Shown in pieces: positions 43,433 through 52,690 of a DNA stretch of 64,000 bases. Source of the DNA: DAOULY01 sp034414595. GTDB taxonomy: Bacteria > Chloroflexota > Dehalococcoidia > SZUA-161 > JAUWZY01. The first letter of the stretch is position 1. The number at the start of each line of letters is the position of its first letter. Below the pieces are notes generated by a model, which did not search any database, had not been told where the DNA came from, and saw only the letters and a program-made list of their open reading frames with translations. The position numbers and the translations under genes were made by a program. The DNA lies in assembly GCA_034414595.1 (NCBI GenBank), contig DAOULY010000011.1, positions 147,830 to 211,829 of the forward strand, read 5' to 3'.

Positions 43433-44516
43433 CCTGCCTCCGCAGCTCCTTCTGGGCTCGGGTCAGCACCCGAGCCTTACCCTTCTCTAATACTACCATG
43501 TCCTCAATCCTGATGCCACCCCAGCCCTTAATGTAAATGCCGGGCTCAATGGTGAACACCATGCCCGGACTCAGGAGCGATATTGAATCGGGGCCTAAGC
43601 GCGGCTCCTCATGTGCTGCCAGGCCGATGCCGTGGCCTAACCCGTGGCCAAAGGCATCACCGTAGCCGGCGTCTTCGATTACAGCTCTGGCCCAACGGTC
43701 AGCCTGGTGTCCAGTGCTGCCAGACTGAATATGTTCTATGGCGGCGAGTTGTGCCTCAAGGGTTATCTGGTATATTTGGGTCAAGATCTGCTCCGGCTCT
43801 CCGAGGCAAATGGTGCGAGATAGATCGCTGCAGTAACCGCCAAGCCGGGCCCCGATGTCCATGATCACAGGCTCAGCAGTGCCGATGCGGCGCTCGCTGG
43901 GTTGGGCGTGGGGCAGGGCGGAGTTAGGTCCGGAGGCCACGATGAGCTCAAACGGGAGAGGCTCGCTGCCATTCTCGCGGAGGTATCTCTCCAGCATCCA
44001 GGCGGCCTCTATTTCCGTCATCCCGGGCTCCAGCTTGGGCGCTACTTGGTCGACGGCGGCATCGGCCAGTGCTGCTGCTCTCTCGATGAGTGCCATTTCC
44101 TCTGGATCTTTGATCGCGCGCAGGGACTCGACCAGCCCCCGGCTCGGGATGAGGTTCGGTCGGTTAGGAGTAGGCAGCTTCTCAATGGAGCTGCTGAGTT
44201 CCCGATATCCGATAAAAGAAAGCGCCTGGCTCTCGAACCCCAGCCTGTTCATCCTGAGTTCGGAGGATAGTTGGGGGAACCAGTCCGCCAAGCTGCCTTT
44301 GATCTGTAATATCTGGAAGTCCGGTGCTTGCCTCTCCGCTTGCTCGACATAACGAAAGTCGGTGGCTAGGATGGCATCCTGCTGAGAGATGAGAAGATAC
44401 GCCGCGCTGCCGCTGAACCCGGAGAGATAGCGCCAGTTCTCGGCCTGAGAAATGAGGATGGCGTCGAGCTCTTGCTCTTGCAGCTTTTGCCGCAGCCTTA
44501 GCAGGCGCTGGTTCAT
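43422..44516 (-). CDS. pepP: Xaa-Pro aminopeptidase (M24)
   Basis: 364 residues. The creatinase-like N-terminal domain is followed by the metal site: IMDIGARLGGYCSDLSRT (two Asp), GHGLGHGIGLAAHEEP (His), FTIEPGIYI (Glu) and RIEDMVVLEK (Glu). Cuts N-terminal residues before proline. Overlaps aroQ by 4 bp; neighbouring efp is a common pairing. Confidence 0.93.
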   Translation of the reverse strand: MNQRLLRLRQKLQEQELDAILISQAENWRYLSGFSGSAAYLLISQQDAILATDFRYVEQAERQAPDFQILQIKGSLADWFPQLSSELRMNRLGFESQALSFIGYRELSSSIEKLPTPNRPNLIPSRGLVESLRAIKDPEEMALIERAAALADAAVDQVAPKLEPGMTEIEAAWMLERYLRENGSEPLPFELIVASGPNSALPHAQPSERRIGTAEPVIMDIGARLGGYCSDLSRTICLGEPEQILTQIYQITLEAQLAAIEHIQSGSTGHQADRWARAVIEDAGYGDAFGHGLGHGIGLAAHEEPRLGPDSISLLSPGMVFTIEPGIYIKGWGGIRIEDMVVLEKGKARVLTRAQKELRRQDDR

Positions 44517-44953
44517 GCTCCTTCTCTGTGTAGAGCAGCCAATATCTCCAGAGCGGCGATGTATCCCCGCCAGCCCAGCCCGCTGATCTGGCCCTTGGCG
44601 ATGGGGGCGATCACCGAGCGCTGCCGGAACTCCTCCCGAGCATAGATGTTGGATAGATGGACCTCGATGATGGGCAGCGCGGTATCAGCCAGGGCGTCGC
44701 GCAGTGACAGCCCGTAGTGGGTCAGCGCTCCGGGGTTGATCACGATGCCTTGGGCCTGGGGTGATTGGGCTTGGAGGAAGTCGATGAGGGCGCCTTCGCT
44801 ATTGGACTGGAAGGTCAAGATATCCATGCCGAGCTCTTCGGCTCTTTTCTGAAGCAGCGTGTCGATCTCCGTTAGGGTCTTGGTGCCATAGATGTCTTGG
44901 TTCCGCTGCCCCAGCATATTGAGGTTAGGTCCGTGAACGATCAAGACCTTCAT
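44513..44953 (-). CDS. aroQ: 3-Dehydroquinate dehydratase, type II
   Basis: About 146 residues. VLIVHGPNLNMLGQRNQDIYG holds the N-terminal active loop with Tyr; NPGALTHYGLSLRDAL and EVHLSNIYAREEFR are the other signatures. Third step of the shikimate pathway. ATG 44953 follows GAAGGG and gives the normal N-terminus. Confidence 0.95.
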   Translation of the reverse strand: MKVLIVHGPNLNMLGQRNQDIYGTKTLTEIDTLLQKRAEELGMDILTFQSNSEGALIDFLQAQSPQAQGIVINPGALTHYGLSLRDALADTALPIIEVHLSNIYAREEFRQRSVIAPIAKGQISGLGWRGYIAALEILAALHREGA

Positions 44954-44970
44954 CGTTTCGACCCTTCTTT

Positions 44971-46803
44971 CTAGCCCGGGAGAGACTTGGTGCCCCTGCA
45001 TTTTGGGAAGCCGCTGCAGGATAGGAATCTACCGCGGCGACCCCATTTAATCACCATGGGCCGTCCGCACTGGTCGCAGATCTCATCGGTGGCCTCATCC
45101 TTTAGCTTAGGCATGGTGGCGGCAGCTCTCTCTACGCTCTGGCTAAAGGGCTGGTAAAAATCCTGAAGCACCGGGACCCACTCCCGCTCGCCGCTGGCGA
45201 TCTCGTCCAGGCTGTTTTCCATCTGCGCCGTGAAGCCGAGGTCCACAATGTCGGCGAAGTGCTCCTTGAGCACATCGGCTACGAGCAGGCCCAGTTCCTG
45301 AGGGCGGAGCTGGCCGTTGCTTTTTCTGACGTATCCACGCTGCTGAATGGTGGATAGGGTCGGGGCATAGGTACTGGGGCGCCCAATGCCATTTTGTTCC
45401 AGTGCCTTGATCAGGCTGGCCTCGGTGAATCGCGGCGGAGGCTGGGTGAAGTGCTGCTCCGGGAATAGCTCCAGGAGTTCGAGGCGGTCTCCTCCCTTGA
45501 GCTCGGGCAGGGATGACCTGTCCTCGTCACCGTCCTCGCTATAGAGACTGAGAAACCCGGGGAATAGCACCGTTGAGCTGGTAGCTCGGAGTTGGTATTC
45601 ATTTCCACGGGGGGCCTCGGCTTTGATGTCGACAGCGGTGTTCTCTATCTTGGCTGCTGCCATCTGGCTGGCTATCATTCGGCTCCAGATCAGCGTGTAT
45701 AGCTTGAACTGTTCGGGACTGAGGTATGTCTTGATCATCTTCGGTTCCCGCTCCATTGAGGTGGGGCGAATAGCCTCGTGGGCCTCCTGGGCCCCTTTGA
45801 CCTTCTTGGCAAACTGGCGCGGCTTTGCCGGGAGGAACTCGGGGCCATATCTCTGGGCGATATAGGTTCGGGCCTGGGCCAGAGCTTGGGCCGAAACCCT
45901 GGTGGAGTCAGTTCGCATATAGGTGATGAGTCCCACCGAGCCCTCTTTGCCCAGGGGCAAGCCTTCGTAGAGCTGCTGGGCCACGACCATTGTGCGCTTG
46001 GCGCTGAAGCGTAGCCTGCGCCAGGCTTCCTGTTGCAAGGTGCTGGTGATGAACGGCGGCGCCGGCTGGCGAGAAGTGACCTTCTTGGTCACTGCAGATA
46101 CACGGTATTTGGCCCCCTGGAGCTGATCGCATATTCCCTTGGCTTCTGCTTCATCAACGATATCAACACCGATGAGCTTAGCCCTGAAACTTGCAGTCCT
46201 CTTCTTCTGGAGCTGGGCCTCGATGGACCAGTACTCCTCTGGAATGAAGGCCTCGATCTCGCGCTCGCGGTCGGCGATCATCCTCAGCGCCGCTGATTGC
46301 ACCCTGCCCGCGGAGAGCCCCCGGCTCACATTACGCCACAGGATGGGACTTATCTTATAGCCCACCAGACGGTCCAGTATGCGCCGTGTCTGTTGGGCCT
46401 GGAGCAGGAGCATGTCGATGTCACGGGGATGGCGAAAGGAATCCGCGACTGCCTCTTTGGTGATCTCATGGAATACCACTCGTTTCGGCCTCATGGGCTC
46501 CAGTTTTGCTGCCTGAACTATGTGCCATGAGATCGCCTCACCTTCGCGGTCTGGGTCTGTGGCCAGATATATTGCCGATGCCTTCTTGGCTGCCTCCTTT
46601 ATCTCCTTGAGCACCTTCTCTCGGCCCCGAATGACGACATATTTTGGGATAAAGCCATTGTCCACGTCGACACCCAGCCCCTTCTTGGGCAAGTCGCGCA
46701 CATGCCCCAGGGAAGATTTGACCGTATAGCTTGAGCCCAGGATCTGGCTAATTGTCCTGGCCTTAGCCGGTGACTCAACGATGAGCAGCTTCTTAGTCGG
46801 CAT
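44971..46803 (-). CDS. topA: DNA topoisomerase I
   Basis: A 610-residue type IA enzyme. Toprim domain (LLIVESPAKARTISQILG, ATDPDREGEAISWH), the active-site Tyr in GLITYMRTDSTRVS, and one C-terminal zinc finger (CDQCGRPMVIKWGRRGRFLS). Most bacterial TopA have several; a single one makes this short. Removes negative supercoils. It overlaps dprA by 11 bp. Confidence 0.95.
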   Translation of the reverse strand: MPTKKLLIVESPAKARTISQILGSSYTVKSSLGHVRDLPKKGLGVDVDNGFIPKYVVIRGREKVLKEIKEAAKKASAIYLATDPDREGEAISWHIVQAAKLEPMRPKRVVFHEITKEAVADSFRHPRDIDMLLLQAQQTRRILDRLVGYKISPILWRNVSRGLSAGRVQSAALRMIADREREIEAFIPEEYWSIEAQLQKKRTASFRAKLIGVDIVDEAEAKGICDQLQGAKYRVSAVTKKVTSRQPAPPFITSTLQQEAWRRLRFSAKRTMVVAQQLYEGLPLGKEGSVGLITYMRTDSTRVSAQALAQARTYIAQRYGPEFLPAKPRQFAKKVKGAQEAHEAIRPTSMEREPKMIKTYLSPEQFKLYTLIWSRMIASQMAAAKIENTAVDIKAEAPRGNEYQLRATSSTVLFPGFLSLYSEDGDEDRSSLPELKGGDRLELLELFPEQHFTQPPPRFTEASLIKALEQNGIGRPSTYAPTLSTIQQRGYVRKSNGQLRPQELGLLVADVLKEHFADIVDLGFTAQMENSLDEIASGEREWVPVLQDFYQPFSQSVERAAATMPKLKDEATDEICDQCGRPMVIKWGRRGRFLSCSGFPKCRGTKSLPG

Positions 46804-47899
46804 AGTTCACCCTGGCCTCCCGAGCCAGTACGTAATTCATCCCACCCAGTTGGCGCACCATCCCTTTGAGCTCCATCAGAGCCAAGGTGCTGCTGACCAT
46901 GGAGATGGGCAGCTGGGACTGACGGCAGACCTCATCGATGTGGATTGGCTCAGGTCCAAGTTGTCGCAGCAACAATGCCTCGGTCTCATCTGAGGGGATG
47001 AGCTCTTTGATCTCAAGCTGCCGTGGCACCATGGACAGGTTCAGTTCCTCCAGGATATCGCCGGCGTCTCGAACCAGCTTAGCCCCGTCCTGGATCAGTC
47101 GATTGCTGCCGCGGCTTGCTGGCGAGAGGATGCTGCCGGGAACGGCAAAGACCTCTCGGTTTTGCTCCAGGGCCAGATTGGCTGTGATCAGGGCTCCGCT
47201 GGCCTCACCGGCCTCGGTGACCAGTACGCCGAGGCTCAGCCCGCTCATGATTCGGTTCCGTCTGGGGAAGTTCTCGGCCCGCGGTCTGGTGCCCAGGGGA
47301 TAATCGCTGACCAGAGCTCCGTGCTCGATGATGTCCTGAGCTAACTTCAGGTTCTCGGCGGGGTACACGATATCGAGGCCAGAGGCGAAGACGGCCACGG
47401 TCCGTCCCCCGTTGGCTAGGGCGGCACGGTGGGCTACGGAATCAATACCCCGGGCCAGCCCGCTGATAACGGTGATCTTGTTCCGGGCCAGGTCGCTGGC
47501 AATGCGCTCGGTTACCTCTCTGCCGTATATAGTGGCGCGGCGGGTGCCCACCACCGCTATGGACCACTCGTCTTCAGGGGTCAAATTGCCTCTAACATAG
47601 AGCACCGGTGGCACATCGTAGATTTCCTTGAGCCTGGGGGGGAAGGCGGGATCATTCCAGGTGAGCGCCTGGACATGGTAGCGCTCTAGCTTTTCCATCT
47701 CGGCGTCAGGGGAGACCTCAGCTCGCCGGCTGATCACGGTCTGTGCTGACCTCTGGTCAAGCCCCGCAGCCTTGAGTTCAGCGGAGCTGGCATGCCAAGC
47801 GGTTTCCATGTTACCGAAGTGGCTCAGCAGTTGGGAGAATTTGGCCCGACCGATGCCCGGTATAAGATTGAAACCAACCCAGTACTTTAGATCCGACAT
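46793..47899 (-). CDS. dprA: DNA-processing protein DprA
   Basis: About 368 residues. Rossmann core with WSIAVVGTRRATIYGREVTE, SGLARGIDSVAHRAAL and SRRNR-type FPRRNRIMSGLSLG, then a winged-helix end (IHIDEVCRQSQLP). Loads RecA on incoming single strands in transformation. ATG 47899 (MSDLKYWVG) chosen over a longer frame. Confidence 0.94.
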   Translation of the reverse strand: MSDLKYWVGFNLIPGIGRAKFSQLLSHFGNMETAWHASSAELKAAGLDQRSAQTVISRRAEVSPDAEMEKLERYHVQALTWNDPAFPPRLKEIYDVPPVLYVRGNLTPEDEWSIAVVGTRRATIYGREVTERIASDLARNKITVISGLARGIDSVAHRAALANGGRTVAVFASGLDIVYPAENLKLAQDIIEHGALVSDYPLGTRPRAENFPRRNRIMSGLSLGVLVTEAGEASGALITANLALEQNREVFAVPGSILSPASRGSNRLIQDGAKLVRDAGDILEELNLSMVPRQLEIKELIPSDETEALLLRQLGPEPIHIDEVCRQSQLPISMVSSTLALMELKGMVRQLGGMNYVLAREARVNYAD

Positions 47900-47945
47900 C
47901 TCAAAAGCTGAATCATTGTAGCACAGCAAGGGGGAGGGATACAAA

Positions 47946-48617
47946 TCAGTGCTCAAGCGATTGGTTTAGGGCTACTCTCAACTTGCGAAATAGTTCTGAC
48001 AGCTTGCTGACATCCATTTCGGCCACTTCTGGAGTCAAGGCCAGGATAAAGGTCGCATCACGGGGTTGTGTTTTGTTTCCGGAATTGGCTCGCCGCGGAT
48101 TGAGCACACCCTTTCTTCCCACGGAGCGAGATGTGGCTCCGGTCTCGGTGTTGAGATCGATCTCGGCGGTGCGACACAGGGTGATGAAGAAGCGGGCAGC
48201 CTTGGCTGCCATTTCAGCCCCGAGCTTAGCCTCGGTGATGAAATAATTATAGATATCGTCTTTGCTGGCCTTTTTGATGTCAAGGTGACGAAATAGGTCG
48301 CGATAGGCGCTGCGGATGATATCCTGAAGAGCTAGGGTAAAAGTAGAGCCAACGGTCTTCAGCACCCGGCTCTTCTCTGTGGGCCGACCGTCGTCATCGA
48401 TCAGGCCGAGGAATCTCAGGGCACCGATTACCTTATATTCATTGCCAGGCGCGATCTTGCTGGCGCGCAGGAAGTCCCCATCCACCTTGGCTGGTGTGGC
48501 CTTCCTCATAAGCTGCAATGCTTGGATCGTGCCCGCCGTCGGTCCATATGGCGGGACTGTGCTTCTATCAGTGAAGGTCAGTGTCCCTCTCCTATCGCCA
48601 ATTGCACTCAAGTCCAC
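47946..48617 (-). CDS. DUF5343-type protein
   Basis: About 220 residues with the DUF5343 pattern: PPYGPTAGTIQALQLMRKAT, YKVIGALRFLGLIDDDGRPT (winged-helix-like), then RSAYRDLFRHLDI. Function unknown. The start is uncertain: GTG 48617 lies at the predicted transcription start, and no ATG precedes the conserved part. TTGACA-17-TATTGT on the minus strand (48621-48649) is its promoter. It heads the run with dprA and topA. Confidence 0.72.
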   Translation of the reverse strand: MDLSAIGDRRGTLTFTDRSTVPPYGPTAGTIQALQLMRKATPAKVDGDFLRASKIAPGNEYKVIGALRFLGLIDDDGRPTEKSRVLKTVGSTFTLALQDIIRSAYRDLFRHLDIKKASKDDIYNYFITEAKLGAEMAAKAARFFITLCRTAEIDLNTETGATSRSVGRKGVLNPRRANSGNKTQPRDATFILALTPEVAEMDVSKLSELFRKLRVALNQSLEH

Positions 48618-48800
48618 AATACAATAGCACATAATGGTGGGACTGTCAACAGTCCCGAATGTTGTGAAATGGACTATCGGCAGAGGGAAATTTTAGCTTT
48701 GCCCTGGGGTTTAAGTCCCTAAAGTCTCAGTCTATAATGGTGTTGTGACCTGGTGATTCCGGTCTTAGTCCCTGAAGTGATGCGGACTCAGGTCTCGGGG

Positions 48801-48829
48801 TTGCCAGGATACACGGAATCGTATAGAAT
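48801..48829 (+). promoter_or_regulatory. Promoter with operator O1 of the XRE regulator
   Basis: TTGCCA, 17 bases, TAGAAT. The spacer holds ATACACGGAATCGTATA, a half-perfect copy of operator O2 in the same place. Predicted start 48836. Confidence 0.7.
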
Positions 48830-48839
48830 GGTGGCAGTG

Positions 48840-49067
48840 ATGGGCCAGCGCAAAGTAAAATGGGATGCTGTGCGAGTTCGGGCACTGCGGCGTCATCTCG
48901 GACTGACACAGCAGCAGATGGCCGATGAGTTGGGAACCAGGCAGCAGACGGTCTCAGAATGGGAGACCGGTATGTACAGTCCCCGAGGCGCCTCGGCCAA
49001 GCTGCTGACCATCATCGCTGAACGCGCTGACTTTGAATACCGGGTAGAGTTGGCAAAGGAGGAGTGA
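48840..49067 (+). CDS. XRE-family regulator
   Basis: 75 residues: VRVRALRRHLGLTQQQMADE, then LGTRQQTVSEWETGMYSPRG. Cro/C1 HTH with a short C-terminal tail. ATG 48840 is 4 bases after the predicted RNA start, so the message is almost leaderless; ATG 48828 lies in the -10 box. It probably represses itself and the next genes through O1-O3. Confidence 0.85.
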   Translation: MGQRKVKWDAVRVRALRRHLGLTQQQMADELGTRQQTVSEWETGMYSPRGASAKLLTIIAERADFEYRVELAKEE

Positions 49068-49073
49068 CCCCCC

Positions 49074-49102
49074 TTGACAGTATACACGGAAACGTGTATA
49101 AT
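49074..49102 (+). promoter_or_regulatory. Promoter with operator O2 of the DUF72-DUF488 pair
   Basis: TTGACA, 17 bases, TATAAT (consensus). TATACACG-GAAA-CGTGTATA (49081-49100) is a perfect 8-bp inverted repeat filling the spacer and entering the -10, the classic place for a repressor. Confidence 0.82.
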
Positions 49103-49122
49103 TGATTGATGATGGAGCAGCC

Positions 49123-49839
49123 ATGGTGGTGGTTAAGGTGGGCTGTTGCGGCTTTGCCCGGGGGGTGAGGCGTTATTTCCCCCAGTTCCAAGTGGTCGAG
49201 GTGCAACAGACTTTCTATAAGCCACCTCGGATTGAGACCGCGCTGGGATGGCGGAGACAAGCTCCTCCCAATTTCGAGTTCACCGTCAAAGCGTGGCAGC
49301 TGATCACACATCTGCCATCGAGTCCCACCTATAGCAAGGCAGGCATCAAGGTGCCCCCGGGGACGGAAGATCGCTATGGCTTCTTCCGGCCTACAGAGGA
49401 GGTGCTGGTGGCCTGGCAGCGGACCAAGGAGTTAGCCCAGGCATTGGAGGCCCGGGTGGTGCTGTTTCAGTGCCCCCCTCGCTTTGGTCAGAACCAGCAG
49501 AATATCGGGAATATGAAGGCCTTCTTCGGCTCAATAGATCGGGGAGGGCTCATCCTGGTCTGGGAGCCACGCGGGAACTGGACTGAGGAGGGGATTGTAA
49601 GTCTGTGTCAAGAGTTGGCCCTGATCCACTGTGTCGATCCCCTGGAAAGCAGGAGTCTGTACGGCAGGCCGCGCTATTTTCGGCTCCATGGCAGTCCCGG
49701 CTACCGCCATGTCTATACCGATGATGAACTCAATTCCCTGGCCGGAATGGGACAGGATGGCGATTACTTTCTGTTCAATAACCTTGCCATGTATGACGAT
49801 GCCCTGAGGTTCAAAAGGTTGATAAGGGGTGCAGAGTGA
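49123..49839 (+). CDS. DUF72 (YecE-like) protein
   Basis: About 238 residues with a TIM-barrel-like DUF72 pattern: VKVGCCGFARGVRRYFPQFQ, VEVQQTFYKPPRIETALGWR, FEFTVKAWQLITH, and the C-terminal YFRLHGSPGYRHVYTDDEL. ATG 49123 with GGAG 6 bases upstream. Function not established; the family often sits with DNA-repair genes. Overlaps the next gene by 4 bp. Confidence 0.85.
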   Translation: MVVVKVGCCGFARGVRRYFPQFQVVEVQQTFYKPPRIETALGWRRQAPPNFEFTVKAWQLITHLPSSPTYSKAGIKVPPGTEDRYGFFRPTEEVLVAWQRTKELAQALEARVVLFQCPPRFGQNQQNIGNMKAFFGSIDRGGLILVWEPRGNWTEEGIVSLCQELALIHCVDPLESRSLYGRPRYFRLHGSPGYRHVYTDDELNSLAGMGQDGDYFLFNNLAMYDDALRFKRLIRGAE

Positions 49840-50288
49840 GCCAGTGGCGGGGTGTCATCTATACCGTGGGCACGAGCAATCGCGCTCCCGATGAGTTGTT
49901 GAGGCTGCTCAAAGCCTTTGACATCCAGGTGGTGGTCGATGTCCGCCGCTTTCCCACCAGCCGCTTTGACCATTTCAAGAAAGATAGTTTGGCCGAGTTG
50001 CTTGCGGGGGAGAAGATCGATTACATTCATCTGGGAGCGGAGTTAGGAGGTTATCGCAGAGGCGGATATCGGTCTTTTATGGCCAGCGCTGAGTTCGAGA
50101 ACGGGCTGCGGCAGCTGGAGCGGATGGCCTTAGCAGGAAAGGTGGTGATCCTCTGCTCGGAGCGACTGCCCTGGCGTTGCCATCGCCGCTTCATCGCTGG
50201 GGAGCTGGTGAATCGCGGCTGGCGGGTATGCCATGTCATCGACGCCAATAGAAGCTGGGAGCCAGAGGTGCCAGTTGCCGGGGCCTGA
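49836..50288 (+). CDS. DUF488 protein
   Basis: 150 residues: IYTVGTSNRAPDELLRLLKA, VVVDVRRFPTSRFDHF, LGAELGGYRRGGY and ILCSERLPWRCHRRFIAGEL with a conserved CxxxPxxCHR. The family is unassigned; the Cys pair and Arg/His suggest an enzyme. GTG start coupled to DUF72. Confidence 0.85.
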   Translation: MSQWRGVIYTVGTSNRAPDELLRLLKAFDIQVVVDVRRFPTSRFDHFKKDSLAELLAGEKIDYIHLGAELGGYRRGGYRSFMASAEFENGLRQLERMALAGKVVILCSERLPWRCHRRFIAGELVNRGWRVCHVIDANRSWEPEVPVAGA

Positions 50289-50293
50289 TTTTT

Positions 50294-50322
50294 TTGGCAG
50301 TTTTTACACGTAATAGTGTAAG
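50294..50322 (+). promoter_or_regulatory. Promoter with operator O3 of the DUF2851 gene
   Basis: TTGGCA, 17 bases, TGTAAG. TTACAC-6-GTGTAA (50304-50321) fills the spacer as in O1 and O2. Confidence 0.65.
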
Positions 50323-50352
50323 ATGAAGGATAGCGTACAGGTCTCCGAGGTC

Positions 50353-51651
50353 ATGGTGGCCCAGATCTGGAAGGGTTTGGGGCAGGGGAGGTTTGTCACC
50401 AGTGAAGGGAAGGGGATAGAGGTGCTCTATCCGGGGAGGGAGACCAGGGACTGTGGTCCTGATTTTTGTGACGCCATTGTCGTTGTGGAAGGGGAGCGCA
50501 TAAACGGGGATATCGAGCTTCATGTGAGAACCAGCGACTGGAGAGCTCACGGGCACCATCGAGATCCGGGGTATAACAGCGTCATCCTTCAGGTGGCGAT
50601 GTGGAATGACGGGCCGATGGCAATGCTTCAGAATGGGAAAGCGGTGCCCACACTGGCCCTGTGGCCATGGCTTGGGTCACTGGAGGAGGTTCGGCGCTGG
50701 GCGGATCGACCCCGGGTGCCGATTGAACCGTGTCGCCAAGCCGCATCCTATCTGGGCGATGCCGCATTAGGGAAGTTGCTGGACGAGGCGGGTGAGTGGC
50801 GGTTCCAGTTGAAGGCAGCTCCTTTCCGAGAGGGAATAGCCAGAGGAGAAGCTGACCAAATGCTGTATCAAGGTGTTATGAGGGCCTTGGGCTATGCCAA
50901 GAACAAAGAGCGATTTCAGGAGCTGGCATGCCAGCTACCGATATCGGTTATCCAGGACGCGGTCCATGGTGTGTCCTGTGAAAGGCGACCTCTGGTGCTG
51001 CAGTCTCTGCTCTTGGGTGCCGCCGGATTGCTCCCTTCACAACGGGGTATTGAGAGCCACGGTGCGGTGGCCGAGTTGGAGCAGCACTGGCGTTCTCTTG
51101 CCGACGTCATCATGACCAGTGATAGGAAGTGGCGTCTGTTTCGGATCCGCCCTGCGAATCACCCCACCCGCCGGCTGGTCGCAGCCAGCTACTTACTCTG
51201 TCGCTTTCTGGAGGAGGGGTTGCCCCGGAGTATGCTCCGACTTGTTTGGGGTGGGCTTCACAGACTGGAACGGGGTTTTATCGTTCCTGCCAGGGGCTAT
51301 TGGGCCGAGCATTTCGACTTCGGGTACAGGATGAGGAATCCCAGCCTCATCGGGCGGGGTCGAGCCGGCACCATCGTGGTCAATGTTGTTTTGCCTTTCG
51401 CCCGGGCCTGGGCTCAAGCGAACCGGGAACCGGAACTGGGAAAGCACGTCCTTGAGCTCTATCGTTGCTATCCCAGGCTCGATGGAAATGAGATAACGAG
51501 GAGGATGGCAGTGTTGCTTTTTGGGAGTTCGGGCCACAGGGTGGTGAACTCAGCACGGCGGCAGCAGGGGCTACTTCATCTCTTTCACTCCTTTTGCCGA
51601 GAAAGAAACTGCGGTCGGTGCCCGGTGACTATTGAACTCAACCCAATTTGA
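50353..51651 (+). CDS. DUF2851 protein, nuclease-fold suspected
   Basis: About 432 residues. The start region QIWKGLGQGRFVTSEGKGIE, then PGRETRDCGPDFCDAIVVV, then INGDIELHVRTSDWRAHGHH is the family signature; PD..., GDIExH follow the order of a PD-(D/E)xK nuclease core with His for Lys, which is an inference. ATG 50353 is chosen because the frame's ATG at 50323 lies before the predicted RNA start. It ends in CRERNCGRCPV, a short Cys cluster. Convergent with tsaD, 14-bp overlap. Confidence 0.75.
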   Translation: MVAQIWKGLGQGRFVTSEGKGIEVLYPGRETRDCGPDFCDAIVVVEGERINGDIELHVRTSDWRAHGHHRDPGYNSVILQVAMWNDGPMAMLQNGKAVPTLALWPWLGSLEEVRRWADRPRVPIEPCRQAASYLGDAALGKLLDEAGEWRFQLKAAPFREGIARGEADQMLYQGVMRALGYAKNKERFQELACQLPISVIQDAVHGVSCERRPLVLQSLLLGAAGLLPSQRGIESHGAVAELEQHWRSLADVIMTSDRKWRLFRIRPANHPTRRLVAASYLLCRFLEEGLPRSMLRLVWGGLHRLERGFIVPARGYWAEHFDFGYRMRNPSLIGRGRAGTIVVNVVLPFARAWAQANREPELGKHVLELYRCYPRLDGNEITRRMAVLLFGSSGHRVVNSARRQQGLLHLFHSFCRERNCGRCPVTIELNPI

Positions 51652-52627
51652 GGTTGGGCCTGACATCGAGGCTCCAGGGATCGGTCTGGCCCGGGGTCAA
51701 GCGAAAATGGCCGCAGGCGGCGACCATGGCCGCATTATCGGTGCACAGGATGGGACTGGGGTGGAGAACGGGAATCGGTGAGCGCTGGACCATGGTCTCC
51801 CTCAGGGCTCGATTGGCGGCCACGCCACCAGCGAGCAGGATGCAGCGTACCCGGTGTCTCTTAGCAGCCTCTACTGTCTTGGTCACCAGGACATCGACTA
51901 CTGCTTCCTGAAAGCTGGCGGCGATATCAGCAACCGTGGAGCAGTCCGTTTCACCCAGCTCCTGAACCAGGCGCAGAACCGCTGTTTTGAGACCGCTGAA
52001 GCTGAAGTCGTCGCTGTCCTTAAGCCAAGCTCGAGGCAGTTGGTGGCGAGCCGTTCCCTCTCGGGATGCCTGCTCGATGGCTGGCCCTCCCGGGTAGCCC
52101 AGTCCTAGGATCCTGGCTACTTTATCGAAGGCCTCGCCGGCGGCATCATCTCGCGTCTGGCCCAGCCTGAGGTAGTTGCCATGTCCTGTCATCAGAACCA
52201 AGTCGCTGTGCCCCCCGGAGACGATGAGGCACAGTGCGGGGAACGGGGGCTCTTTCCCTTCCAGCCAGTTGGCATAGATATGGGCTTCGAGATGATTGAC
52301 TCCGATAAGGGGCAACCTTTGCGCCAGGGCGATGGCCTTGGCTACATTGGCCCCGATCAGTAGCGAGCCGGCGAGTCCGGGTCCTACGGTCACAGCTACT
52401 GCGGAGAGGTCATGCCAGTGGGCCCGGGCCTGGGTCAGAGCTTGTGCCATGACGGGAATCGCTGCCAGGAGATGTTGACGTGAGGCGACCTCAGGTACGA
52501 CACCACCATAGCGACTATGAAGCTCAACCTGTGAAGCGACAATGTTGGACAGTACCTCGGTTCCGCCAGCTACTACTGCTGCTGAGGTCTCGTCACAGGA
52601 GGACTCGACACCAAACACTATGGACAT
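51638..52627 (-). CDS. tsaD: tRNA N6-adenosine threonylcarbamoyltransferase
   Basis: A 329-residue ASKHA-fold protein (TsaD/Gcp). VFGVESSCDETSAAVV, the metal site VNHLEAHIYANWLEG (HxExH) and LCLIVSGGHSDLVLM. Puts threonylcarbamoyl on A37 of ANN-decoding tRNAs with TsaB/TsaE/TsaC. Start ATG right at the end; alone here. Confidence 0.95.
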   Translation of the reverse strand: MSIVFGVESSCDETSAAVVAGGTEVLSNIVASQVELHSRYGGVVPEVASRQHLLAAIPVMAQALTQARAHWHDLSAVAVTVGPGLAGSLLIGANVAKAIALAQRLPLIGVNHLEAHIYANWLEGKEPPFPALCLIVSGGHSDLVLMTGHGNYLRLGQTRDDAAGEAFDKVARILGLGYPGGPAIEQASREGTARHQLPRAWLKDSDDFSFSGLKTAVLRLVQELGETDCSTVADIAASFQEAVVDVLVTKTVEAAKRHRVRCILLAGGVAANRALRETMVQRSPIPVLHPSPILCTDNAAMVAACGHFRLTPGQTDPWSLDVRPNLKLG

Positions 52628-52690
52628 CTGCGCTATCCATTATATCAATTGTGCTATAATTCAGCGAGAGAATCCAGTGGAGGTGCCACT

